A DNA stretch of 7,370 nt, from the NCBI GenBank assembly GCA_007118445.1, contig SKRP01000088.1, positions 1 to 7,370 on the forward strand, written 5' to 3'. Shown in pieces: positions 1 to 5,731 of this stretch. The notes under the pieces were generated by a model, which was given only the letters and a program-made list of their open reading frames with translations, ran no database searches and had not been told where the DNA came from. Numbering within the stretch: the first letter of the stretch is position 1; every line of letters begins with the position of its first letter. Both the position numbers and the translations under genes were made by a program. The stretch is from Natronohydrobacter sp. Lineage in GTDB: Bacteria > Pseudomonadota > Alphaproteobacteria > Rhodobacterales > Rhodobacteraceae.

Positions 1-1432
1 ATTCATCTCCGAATCCGCCCTCGGGTTCCTTCAGCCAGATCATGCAGACGACCCAGCTGATGAAGGCCCCCGCCGCGATGATGAAGAAGAAGGTCGAGGC
101 ATCGACGAACATGAAGACGAAAAGGTAGAAGACCGCACCAACATTGCCGTAGGCCCCCGCCATGCCCGAGATCTGCCCGGTCACACGCCGCTTGATCGAG
201 GGGATGATGCCGAAGGTCGCGCCTTCTGCGCCCTGCACGAAGAACGAGCACATGATGGTGATCGCGATCGCGATGATCAGCGGCCAGTTGCTGTCCAGAA
301 GACCCATCATCACGAAGCCGACGGCTATGCCGAGCATATAGGCCATCATCACGAAGCGGCGGTTGCCGAAACGGTCCGAAACCAGCCCGCCCATGGGTCG
401 CGCAAAGAGGTTCACGAAGGCAAAGCTCGCTGCAATCAGACCTGCGGCCACTGCCGTCAGCCCCCAGGTTTCCTGAAAGAACATCGGCAGCATCGACACC
501 ACGGCCAGTTCTGCGCCGAAATTGGCGAAATAGGTGACATTCAGCGCCGCGACCGAGGAGAACGGATATTTGTCGTCCTCTGGCACGCCTTTTTTCAGGA
601 TCGGCACATTGACGCGGATCGCCTGCCAGACCTGCCATGTCACGATGATCGCAATGGCGAAGTAGCAGATGGCGGCGGTGATGCCGTCGATATAGCCCAT
701 CAGCTGGACGCGATAGACCAGGATCGACAGGATACCGACCATCGGCACTGTGAAGATGCACAGCATCACCAGATCGCGCCAGCTCGACACTTCCAGCGCC
801 GAGGCCTTGCGCGGCTTCTTATGCGTGTCCTTGCTCGGTCCATCGGTGATGGCGAACCAGTAGAACAGGCCGTAAGCGGCAATCACGGCACCCGAAGTGG
901 CCATGGCCCAACGCCAGCCTTCTTCTCCGCCATAGATATGCAGTGCAATCGTGGGCAGCGTCATCGCAGCAGCGGCCGAACCGAAATTGCCCCAGCCCGC
1001 GCCGAAGCCTTCTGCGAAACCGATCGAGCGCGGCGGGAACCACAATGCAATCATGTGGATGGTGACCACGAAGCTCGCTCCGATGGACGACAGCACCAGC
1101 CGCGACATGAACAGCACTTCGCGCGTATCGCCGAACGCAAACACCCAGGTGGGGATTGCCATCAGGATCATCAGCACCGAAAAGACCCGACGCGGCCCGA
1201 AACGGTCCAGCGCCATGCCGACAATGATACGGGCCGGGATCGTCAGCGCCACATTGGCAATGGCAAACAGGCGGATATCGTCACGGGTCAGCCAGTCCAC
1301 AGTGGCCAGCATCGAGCTGGCCAACGGGGCCATGTTGAACCAGACATAGAAACTCATGAAAAAGGCAATCCATGTCAGATGGAGCGCCTTGATTTCAGCA
1401 TTCTTGAAGCGGAACAGATCGCTGACTTTCAT
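1..1432 (-). CDS. narK: NarK nitrate/nitrite transporter (MFS), 3' end cut by window edge
   Basis: Inner-membrane major facilitator protein that imports nitrate and/or exchanges it for nitrite during nitrate respiration. I translated 477 codons in one open frame. The stop is not seen, but the protein is already at the usual single-domain NarK length, so little is missing. Family signs are a hydrophobic profile fitting 12 membrane segments; the substrate-binding arginines R68 (in IPARIIVG) and R345 (in LFARPMGGLVSDRFG), which match E. coli NarK R89 and R305; and the two Gly-rich nitrate signatures, near 144-155 (GAGWGNFGSAAA) and 423-434 (GMAGAYGNVGAV). The start has GAGG at 1439-1442, 6 nt upstream. 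The sequence is of the NarK2 type, not the fused NarK1-NarK2 form, although a second half before residue 1 is excluded only by the usp stop upstream. It lies 48 bp behind usp on the same strand, probably in one transcript controlled by the FNR-type boxes at 2033 and 2169. Confidence 0.95.
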   Translation of the reverse strand, partial: MKVSDLFRFKNAEIKALHLTWIAFFMSFYVWFNMAPLASSMLATVDWLTRDDIRLFAIANVALTIPARIIVGMALDRFGPRRVFSVLMILMAIPTWVFAFGDTREVLFMSRLVLSSIGASFVVTIHMIALWFPPRSIGFAEGFGAGWGNFGSAAAAMTLPTIALHIYGGEEGWRWAMATSGAVIAAYGLFYWFAITDGPSKDTHKKPRKASALEVSSWRDLVMLCIFTVPMVGILSILVYRVQLMGYIDGITAAICYFAIAIIVTWQVWQAIRVNVPILKKGVPEDDKYPFSSVAALNVTYFANFGAELAVVSMLPMFFQETWGLTAVAAGLIAASFAFVNLFARPMGGLVSDRFGNRRFVMMAYMLGIAVGFVMMGLLDSNWPLIIAIAITIMCSFFVQGAEGATFGIIPSIKRRVTGQISGMAGAYGNVGAVFYLFVFMFVDASTFFFIIAAGAFISWVVCMIWLKEPEGGFGDE

Positions 1433-1480
1433 GTCAGACCTCGAAAATTGGGATTGGGTTCGCGCGCTTTGTTGGTTTGG

Positions 1481-1954
1481 TCACTCAGCATGCGTGGGGA
1501 TGATCAGCAGCGGACAGGGCGCGCGACGCGCCAGAAACGCACTGGTCGAACCAAAGGTCATATGGTCGAACTCTTCGACCAGAGCATCCAGACGCTTGGT
1601 GATGAAATTGAAGGGCCCGGTATCAGGCTTGTGGCTGTGACGCGCCAGAACCAGCAGGTCGGGGTTCTTCTGTTCGACCGCGCGCAGGATCATTTTACGC
1701 GCGTCCCCTTCGGCGATCAGCACGGCTGTTTCAAAGCCTTCGGCGGCCAGACCTTGCGCCGCAGCCTCGGTCCCGGATTTCTGGTCGTGATACTGCGCAT
1801 TGAACATGTCATCCGCGCCATCAGTGGTGCTGCCGACATCCTCGACCACGGAAATCAGGGTGATCTTGGGTTTGATTGCCGCCAGCATACGGCGCACAGC
1901 GTCCAGCGCGATGTTCGCATTTCGGGAATTGTCATAAGCCAGCATCACATGCAT
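1481..1954 (-). CDS. Universal stress protein (UspA family)
   Basis: Single-domain Usp of 157 aa. It starts with the typical first beta strand and Asp (MHVMLAYDNS, D8) and ends with the family's GS-T...ARRAPCPLLIIP block (residues 135-153). Three in-frame ATGs lie close together (1966, 1960, 1954). I chose 1954 because GGAG (1961-1964) lies 6 nt before it and because it puts D8 at the usual place. The usual ATP-binding motif G-x2-G-x9-G-(S/T) is only partly present: the second half (G135-S136) remains, but the first glycines are replaced by a longer segment (residues 104-134, HSHKPDTGPFNF...). ATP binding is therefore doubtful. It is the first gene of a probable usp-narK operon, downstream of FNR-type boxes, which suggests induction under low oxygen or denitrifying conditions. 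Its precise role is unknown. Confidence 0.9.
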   Translation of the reverse strand: MHVMLAYDNSRNANIALDAVRRMLAAIKPKITLISVVEDVGSTTDGADDMFNAQYHDQKSGTEAAAQGLAAEGFETAVLIAEGDARKMILRAVEQKNPDLLVLARHSHKPDTGPFNFITKRLDALVEEFDHMTFGSTSAFLARRAPCPLLIIPTHAE

Positions 1955-2032
1955 CGGCATCTCCATACTTGCGCGGGCGTCAGGTTTCGGCCCGGTCGAC
2001 GGGCAGATCGACATTTCGCCGAGGCAAAAGAC

Positions 2033-2046
2033 TTGATGCAGGTCAA
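2033..2046 (-). promoter_or_regulatory. FNR/NNR-type box upstream of usp-narK
   Basis: Plus strand reads TTGAT-GCAG-GTCAA (minus strand TTGAC-CTGC-ATCAA), a 5-4-5 inverted repeat one base from the consensus TTGAT-N4-ATCAA. Its centre (2039.5) is 85 bp from the usp ATG at 1954. Activation from the usual -41.5 position would put the transcript start near 1998. I see no strong -10 element there, so use of this site is inferred. Confidence 0.7.
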
Positions 2047-2142
2047 ACCGGATGACGATCCATCTGAAAAACACGCCTTGATTGCGGCATTTCAGTTGAA
2101 TTTGCCCATGAGATCATGCCGGTTCACGAAAAACACGGCTGA

Positions 2143-2182
2143 ATTCTTGACAAGTTCATGCTGGTCATTTGATATTCGTCAA
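2143..2182. promoter_or_regulatory. FNR/NNR-type box with overlapping divergent promoter elements
   Basis: A second box, TTGAT-ATTC-GTCAA, lies at 2169-2182. Toward the right, TTGACA (2147-2152) and TGATAT (2170-2175) are 17 bp apart and form a sigma70-like promoter for the regulator gene. The -10 lies inside the box, so a bound FNR-type protein would block it (autorepression). Toward the left, AAGAAT on the minus strand (2148-2143) is about 20 bp beyond the box, near the spacing used by FNR-activated promoters. The same site could therefore activate a usp-narK transcript with a leader of roughly 180 nt. The box is seen directly; the promoter roles are inferred. Confidence 0.6.
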
Positions 2183-2212
2183 GCCCCAGGCGGAAGACGA
2201 GCAGACAGACCG

Positions 2213-2953
2213 ATGCGCCCCGATACAGACCCACAGATTCGCCACCTGCACCTGTTCCGCGATATGGCACAGGCACATTTTGCCGACCTGATGACCGCAT
2301 CCTATGTGCAGGCATTCCCGCCGGGCCTCGAGATGATCCGCCAGGGCGACCCTGCCGATTTCCTGCATATCGTGCTCGAAGGGTCGGTAGAACTGGTCGG
2401 GCAATGGGCTGGGCGCGAATGCACAATGGCGGTGGTGCGTCCGGTTTCGACCTTCATTCTGGCGGCCTGCATCCGCGATGCGCCTTATCTGATGACCGCG
2501 CGCACATTGGAGCGCACGCGCATCGTGCTGGTTCCGGCCTCTGACCTGCGGGCCATGTTCCGCCGCGACGCAGAATTTGCTGTCGCTGTCATCAACGAGC
2601 TGGCGGCCTGCTACAGGTCTGTCGTGCGCAATGCGAAATCGATGAAACTGCGCAACTCAAGGGAAAGGGTCGCCTCTTACCTGCTGCGCCAGTCCATGCT
2701 TGCAGGCGGGGTGCCGACCTATACTCTGGCGGTCGAAAAACGCTTGCTGGCCTCCTATCTGGGAATGACCCCGGAGAACCTGTCCCGGACCCTGAAATCG
2801 CTGGAAGCAGACGGGGTCAAGATCGACGGCGCGCGGGTGATCATCACCGACCGCACCAGACTGACCGCGCTTGTGCAACCGGACAAGCTTATCGATGGGC
2901 CGGATCCTGTGGCTGACAGTACCGGATCGGGATTGCCACTAACATACGGTTAG
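2213..2953 (+). CDS. Crp/Fnr-family transcriptional regulator (NarR/Nnr/Dnr-like, no Fe-S cysteines)
   Basis: Cytoplasmic regulator of 246 aa. The N-terminal part (about 15-115) is a cyclic-nucleotide-binding-like sensor domain (FPPGLEMIRQGDPADFLHIVLEGSVEL). A long dimer helix (about 117-155) follows, then a winged HTH (about 155-215). The recognition helix MTPENLSRTLK carries E188, S191 and R192, the E-x2-S-R pattern that in FNR-family proteins reads TTGAT half-sites, and two such boxes lie just upstream. It has only three cysteines (70, 86, 133), none in an N-terminal FNR cluster, so it probably does not sense oxygen by 4Fe-4S. NarR (nitrate/nitrite), Nnr and Dnr (NO) share that property. 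Divergence from usp-narK favours NarR, but the sequence alone does not prove it. ATG 2213 has no strong Shine-Dalgarno but lies about 31 nt after the predicted transcript start. The same frame stays open far upstream, antisense to usp and narK; that part is not coding. It ends 18 bp from the convergent nsrR stop. Confidence 0.92.
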   Translation: MRPDTDPQIRHLHLFRDMAQAHFADLMTASYVQAFPPGLEMIRQGDPADFLHIVLEGSVELVGQWAGRECTMAVVRPVSTFILAACIRDAPYLMTARTLERTRIVLVPASDLRAMFRRDAEFAVAVINELAACYRSVVRNAKSMKLRNSRERVASYLLRQSMLAGGVPTYTLAVEKRLLASYLGMTPENLSRTLKSLEADGVKIDGARVIITDRTRLTALVQPDKLIDGPDPVADSTGSGLPLTYG

Positions 2954-2971
2954 CGCGACGGAACGCCTGGT

Positions 2972-3367
2972 TCAGGTGATATCGGCCAGGCTGCGTTGGT
3001 CCAGCTGGGCAAGGAAAGCCGCTTCAGCACGGGCCAGCTCGCCGCGCAATCGACAGCCCGGCAACAAGCTGCAACTTGTCGGCCTGTCGCCAAAGCACTC
3101 GACAAGCACCTGCCCATCTTCAAGCACACGCAGCACCTGACCGAGTGAGATATCAGCCGCCGCCCGCCCCAGGCGCGCGCCCCCTCCCCCGCCGCGTTGC
3201 GTTTCGACAATATCTGCAGCGGCCAGCGCCTGAATGATTTTCATCAGATGGTTGCGCGACAAGCCCAGTGTCGCGGCCAGTTCCGTTGTGGAAAACCGGC
3301 GCTCGGGGGCAGCAGCCATGCAGATCAGCACGCGAAAACCGTAATCCGTGAATTGCGTAAGCCGCAT
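2972..3367 (-). CDS. nsrR: NsrR, Rrf2-family nitric-oxide-sensing repressor
   Basis: Small dimeric winged-HTH repressor of 131 aa, the usual Rrf2 length. In NsrR an Fe-S cluster senses NO, and nitrosylation releases DNA. The N-terminus MRLTQFTDYGFR is typical, followed by the HTH (about 26-50, STTELAATLGLSRNHLMKII) and a Gly-rich wing (58-67). The cluster ligands are C91, C99 and C105 (ECFGDRPTSCSLLPGCRL). D8 matches the aspartate that is the fourth ligand in Streptomyces NsrR. The first cysteine gap is long (7 residues; E. coli has 4), and the wing has a run of five glycines. AAGG at 3376-3379 is 8 nt before the ATG. It is divergent from nnrS, an NO-response gene, which favours NsrR over IscR or RirA. 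The inverted repeat at 3384-3406 lies 16 bp upstream, so autorepression is likely. Confidence 0.9.
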   Translation of the reverse strand: MRLTQFTDYGFRVLICMAAAPERRFSTTELAATLGLSRNHLMKIIQALAAADIVETQRGGGGGARLGRAAADISLGQVLRVLEDGQVLVECFGDRPTSCSLLPGCRLRGELARAEAAFLAQLDQRSLADIT

Positions 3368-3383
3368 ATGTCACACCTTATCG

Positions 3384-3406
3384 AATAGGTATTTACGATA
3401 CCGATT
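3384..3406. promoter_or_regulatory. Inverted repeat between nsrR and nnrS: candidate NsrR operator
   Basis: Two 9-base arms, AATAGGTAT (3384-3392) and ATACCGATT (3398-3406), pair at 8 of 9 positions around a 5-bp centre; the inner GGTAT/ATACC is perfect. An AT-rich dyad of about 23 bp fits Rrf2-family sites, including NsrR. It lies 16 bp before the nsrR start and 44 bp before the nnrS start, where promoters in both directions must be (for nnrS possibly TTTACG 3392-3397 and TATGGT 3415-3420, 17 bp apart). The dyad is seen; binding by NsrR is inferred. Confidence 0.6.
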
Positions 3407-3450
3407 TAGGCGCATATGGTCAAGCCAGTCTTTCGCGCAGGAGCTCTCAC

Positions 3451-4659
3451 ATGACCACCCGTCAACAATCGCGGCAATGGACCGGACCAGCCTTGTTCAG
3501 CTACGGATTCCGGCCGTTCTTTCTGTTCTCGGGTCTCTGGGCAGCTTTTGCGATGGTGCTGTGGATCATTCTGCTGAGCGGGCAAGATCCGCTGCCCATC
3601 GCCTTTTCTCCGACCGACTGGCATGTTCATGCCTTTGTGTTCGGTTACCTGTCGGCAGTCATCGCGGGCTTCCTGCTGACTGCGGTGCCCAACTGGACCG
3701 GACGCCTGCCTGTTATGGGCTGGCCGCTGGCCGGACTGGTGGGGTTGTGGCTGCTGGGTCGGCTGGCCGTGCTGATCGGCGCTGGCTGGCCGCAGTGGAG
3801 CGTGGCAGCGCTCGATCTGGCGCTCCCCTTGGCGCTGATCGCGTTTCTGGCCCGCGAGATCATCACCGGACGCAACTGGCGCAATCTGCCGGTTCTGGGC
3901 CTGATGGCGCTGTTTGCTCTGGCGAATGGCATGTTTCATGCAGAAGCCGCGCAGGGCGCGGCGCAGGATGGGTATGGTCTGCGACTGGGCCTGGCTGCCG
4001 TCCTGATGCTGATCGCGCTGATCGGCGGGCGAATCGTGCCAAGTTTCACGCGCAACTGGCTGGCCAAACGGCAAGCAACGCGCCTGCCGGTGGCCTTCAA
4101 CCGCGCGGATGCGACTGTCAACGGGGTGACGGGGCTGGCGCTACTGGCCTTTGTCGCGGCACCTTACGGGGAAATGACCGCCAGCCTGTGCCTTGCGGCT
4201 GGGTTGGCCAATATCTGGCGGCTTGCACGCTGGCAGGGATGGCAGACCGGGCCGGAGCCGCTGGTCTGGGTATTGCACGCGGCCTATGCGATGCTGGCAC
4301 TGGGATTTCTGGCAGTCGGTGCGGCCGCGCTTGAACTGATGCCGCAATCCGGCGCGCGCCATGTCTGGTTGTCTGGCGCGCTCGGGCTTATGACCTTGGC
4401 TGTCATGACACGGGCGAGCCTTGGTCATGCCGGTCTTGCGCTGACAGCCAGCCGCCCGGTCGCTGCGCTCTATCTGGCGCTGATCGCGGCGACAGTCGCG
4501 CGCCTGCTGGCCGGGTTTGCCCCTGCCGAGCTTTCGCTGATGCATCTCTCTGCCACATTTTGGGTTCTGGCCTTTGGTGGCTTCTCGTTGATCTACTGGC
4601 CGATTCTGACACGACCCAAACACGCCCCCAAAGCTGTCAGCCGGGCACAGGCGACATGA
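3451..4659 (+). CDS. nnrS: NnrS, haem- and copper-containing membrane protein of the NO response
   Basis: Polytopic inner-membrane protein of 402 aa with about 12 hydrophobic segments, the usual NnrS length. NnrS proteins bind haem and copper and protect cells from nitrosative damage; the chemical role is still debated. Family blocks in order are FSYGFRPFFLFSG (16-28), WHVHAFVFGYLSAVIAGFLL (57-76) followed by TAVPNWTGR, NGMFHAEA (159-166), GGRIVPSFTRNWL (192-204), WVLHAAYAMLALGF (273-286) and TRASLGHAGLALTASRP (320-336). Conserved histidines H58, H60, H163, H276 and H326 are metal or haem ligand candidates. AGGAG at 3439-3443, 7 nt before the ATG, fixes the start. It is divergent from nsrR, with the candidate operator between them, so derepression by NO is expected. 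Its TGA overlaps the nnrU ATG (ATGA at 4656-4659), so the two are translated together. Confidence 0.95.
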   Translation: MTTRQQSRQWTGPALFSYGFRPFFLFSGLWAAFAMVLWIILLSGQDPLPIAFSPTDWHVHAFVFGYLSAVIAGFLLTAVPNWTGRLPVMGWPLAGLVGLWLLGRLAVLIGAGWPQWSVAALDLALPLALIAFLAREIITGRNWRNLPVLGLMALFALANGMFHAEAAQGAAQDGYGLRLGLAAVLMLIALIGGRIVPSFTRNWLAKRQATRLPVAFNRADATVNGVTGLALLAFVAAPYGEMTASLCLAAGLANIWRLARWQGWQTGPEPLVWVLHAAYAMLALGFLAVGAAALELMPQSGARHVWLSGALGLMTLAVMTRASLGHAGLALTASRPVAALYLALIAATVARLLAGFAPAELSLMHLSATFWVLAFGGFSLIYWPILTRPKHAPKAVSRAQAT

Positions 4660-5330
4660 GTGGCTGGGCGGCCTATATGGGGGCATGGGCGCTGTTTCTG
4701 TTCACCCATGCCGTTCCCGTGCGTCCGCCGGTCAAATCTTGGCTGATCGCAAGGCTGAGCCCCGCAGGCTATGGATTTGCCTACTCGGCCCTGTCGCTTG
4801 GCGTGCTGGCCTGGCTGTTCGTCGCTGCAGCCCGCGCCCCGCATGTGGTCCTGTGGCCGATGCCCGTCGCAGCACATTGGATCGCTTCCGCAGGGATGCT
4901 GCCTGCGGTGCTTCTGCTGTCGCTGACACTCGGGCGGCCCAATCCGTTCTCTTTCGGCGGCGTACAGAATGACCGTTTCGACCCGGACAGCCCCGAAGTG
5001 ATCGGGCACATCCGCCATCCGGTGCTGGTCGCGCTCGGCCTCTGGGCGGGGGTGCATCTGGTGATCAATGGCACCCTGGCGCATGCTCTGATGTTTGCAG
5101 GCTTTGCCGCTTTCGCAATACTTGGAATGCGGGTGATCGACCGACGCAAACAGCGCGAGATGGGACTTGACGCATGGCAGCAATTGCGCCGGCGCAGCCA
5201 AAGCGCGCGCGTCACGCTGTCGCCGCTTGCAGGGTTGCGTCTTGCGGCCGGTATCGTGGCGTTCTGCGCACTGATCGCCGGGCATCAATGGGTGTCGGCG
5301 GTGCCGATCTGGCCACGATTTCTGCGCTGA
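4656..5330 (+). CDS. nnrU: NnrU-family membrane protein
   Basis: Integral membrane protein of 224 aa with about six hydrophobic stretches. NnrU genes accompany nor, nir and nnrS genes in denitrifiers. The fold is distantly related to the isoprenylcysteine methyltransferase-like membrane enzymes, but its biochemical role is not established. Recognisable parts are the N-terminal WALFLFTHAVPVRPPVKSWL (11-30), GRPNPFSFGG (93-102), and the family block EVIGHIRHPVLVALGLWAGV (114-133, with R120-H121-P122) followed by HLVINGT. I start it at ATG 4656, overlapping the nnrS stop by 4 nt; the frame is open farther upstream inside nnrS, but that part is non-homologous. The Shine-Dalgarno is weak (AGG about 5 nt before the ATG), which fits coupling to nnrS. 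No clear terminator follows, so the next gene may be on the same transcript. Confidence 0.9.
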   Translation: MSGWAAYMGAWALFLFTHAVPVRPPVKSWLIARLSPAGYGFAYSALSLGVLAWLFVAAARAPHVVLWPMPVAAHWIASAGMLPAVLLLSLTLGRPNPFSFGGVQNDRFDPDSPEVIGHIRHPVLVALGLWAGVHLVINGTLAHALMFAGFAAFAILGMRVIDRRKQREMGLDAWQQLRRRSQSARVTLSPLAGLRLAAGIVAFCALIAGHQWVSAVPIWPRFLR

Positions 5331-5360
5331 CCCTGCATTCGGAAAAGTTGAAAATGACCT

Positions 5361-5374
5361 TTACCATTCGGTAA
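5361..5374. repeat. Perfect inverted repeat TTACC-N4-GGTAA upstream of the DUF6455 gene
   Basis: TTACC (5361-5365) and GGTAA (5370-5374) form a perfect 5-4-5 dyad in the 86-bp gap between nnrU and the DUF6455-like gene, 42 bp before its probable start. The geometry is that of Crp/Fnr-family boxes, but the half-site is not TTGAT. No T run follows, so it is not an intrinsic terminator. It may be an operator or chance. Confidence 0.4.
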
Positions 5375-5393
5375 CACACAGCATGCTATGGGT

Positions 5394-5415
5394 TCCCGAT
5401 CATGGGGGATCGGGA
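5394..5415 (+). promoter_or_regulatory. Hairpin over the DUF6455 gene translation start
   Basis: TCCCGATC (5394-5401) pairs perfectly with GATCGGGA (5408-5415) around a 6-nt loop that contains the upstream ATG (5402). The right arm takes up part of the GGGGGA (5404-5409) Shine-Dalgarno-like sequence for the ATG at 5417. If it forms in the mRNA, the eight-pair, GC-rich stem would limit ribosome access. The structure is seen in the sequence; the regulatory effect is inferred. Confidence 0.5.
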
Positions 5416-5416
5416 T

Positions 5417-5728
5417 ATGGGAAATTCGCATTCGGATGTCGAGCTCATGTATCGCATGGCGCAGACGATGGGCGTTGATCTGCGCAAACGGCAAAGCAAC
5501 GGCGCACTCGACAAGGATACTCTGGCGCGACTGGAGCAGCGCTGTATGGAGTGTTCAAATCCGACGGAATGTGCGCTGAAACTGGACGGCCGCGCATGCC
5601 GGGTCAACCCCCCAGCCGGACAATGGCCCCCGAGTTATTGCATCGATCGCAAATTTCTGGAATTCCTTTCCCGGCTGGAAAAGACATCGGACAATCGCCA
5701 AAGTCAGCGCGCGCAAAACTCTGATTGA
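5417..5728 (+). CDS. Small Cys-rich DUF6455-like protein
   Basis: Soluble protein of 103 aa without signal peptide or membrane segment, resembling the short DUF6455 proteins common in Rhodobacterales. The N-terminal part is helical (DVELMYRMAQTMGVDL, 7-22). A cysteine-rich core follows: C43-x2-C46-x5-C52, then C61 and C75 (PPSYCIDRKFLEFL). The pattern suggests metal, Fe-S or haem binding or disulfides, but none is shown. I prefer ATG 5417 because GGGGGA lies 7 nt before it; ATG 5402 is in frame (108 aa) but has no Shine-Dalgarno. Both are affected by the hairpin at 5394-5415. It lies 86 bp behind nnrU on the same strand, so a part in the NO response is possible but unproved. Its stop is 3 bp from the last stop of the Kef remnant. 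Confidence 0.8.
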   Translation: MGNSHSDVELMYRMAQTMGVDLRKRQSNGALDKDTLARLEQRCMECSNPTECALKLDGRACRVNPPAGQWPPSYCIDRKFLEFLSRLEKTSDNRQSQRAQNSD

Positions 5729-5731
5729 TTC

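Noticed and set aside
3..1043. Minus-strand open frames at 3-761 and 819-1043
   Set aside because: They are out of frame with the clear NarK translation over the same bases and have Arg/His-rich composition typical of shadow frames.
2147..2160. TTGAC-AAGT-TCATG as a third FNR box
   Set aside because: Only the first half matches; TTGACA here is better explained as a -35 element.
821..2212. Long plus-strand open frame running into the Crp/Fnr gene (710 codons in all)
   Set aside because: The first 464 codons are antisense to narK and usp, rich in Arg, His and Gln, with no family resemblance; homology starts at ATG 2213.
2910..2939. GTGGC...GCCAC as a terminator between the convergent Crp/Fnr and nsrR genes
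   Set aside because: Only five pairs with a 20-nt loop, inside the coding end, and no T run.
3348..4334. Plus-strand open frame of 328 codons over nnrS
   Set aside because: Shadow of nnrS in another frame; NnrS has full-length family motifs and a good Shine-Dalgarno.
4141..5288. Minus-strand open frames antisense to nnrS and nnrU
   Set aside because: Low-complexity Arg/Gln/Pro-rich translations opposite two well-recognised genes.
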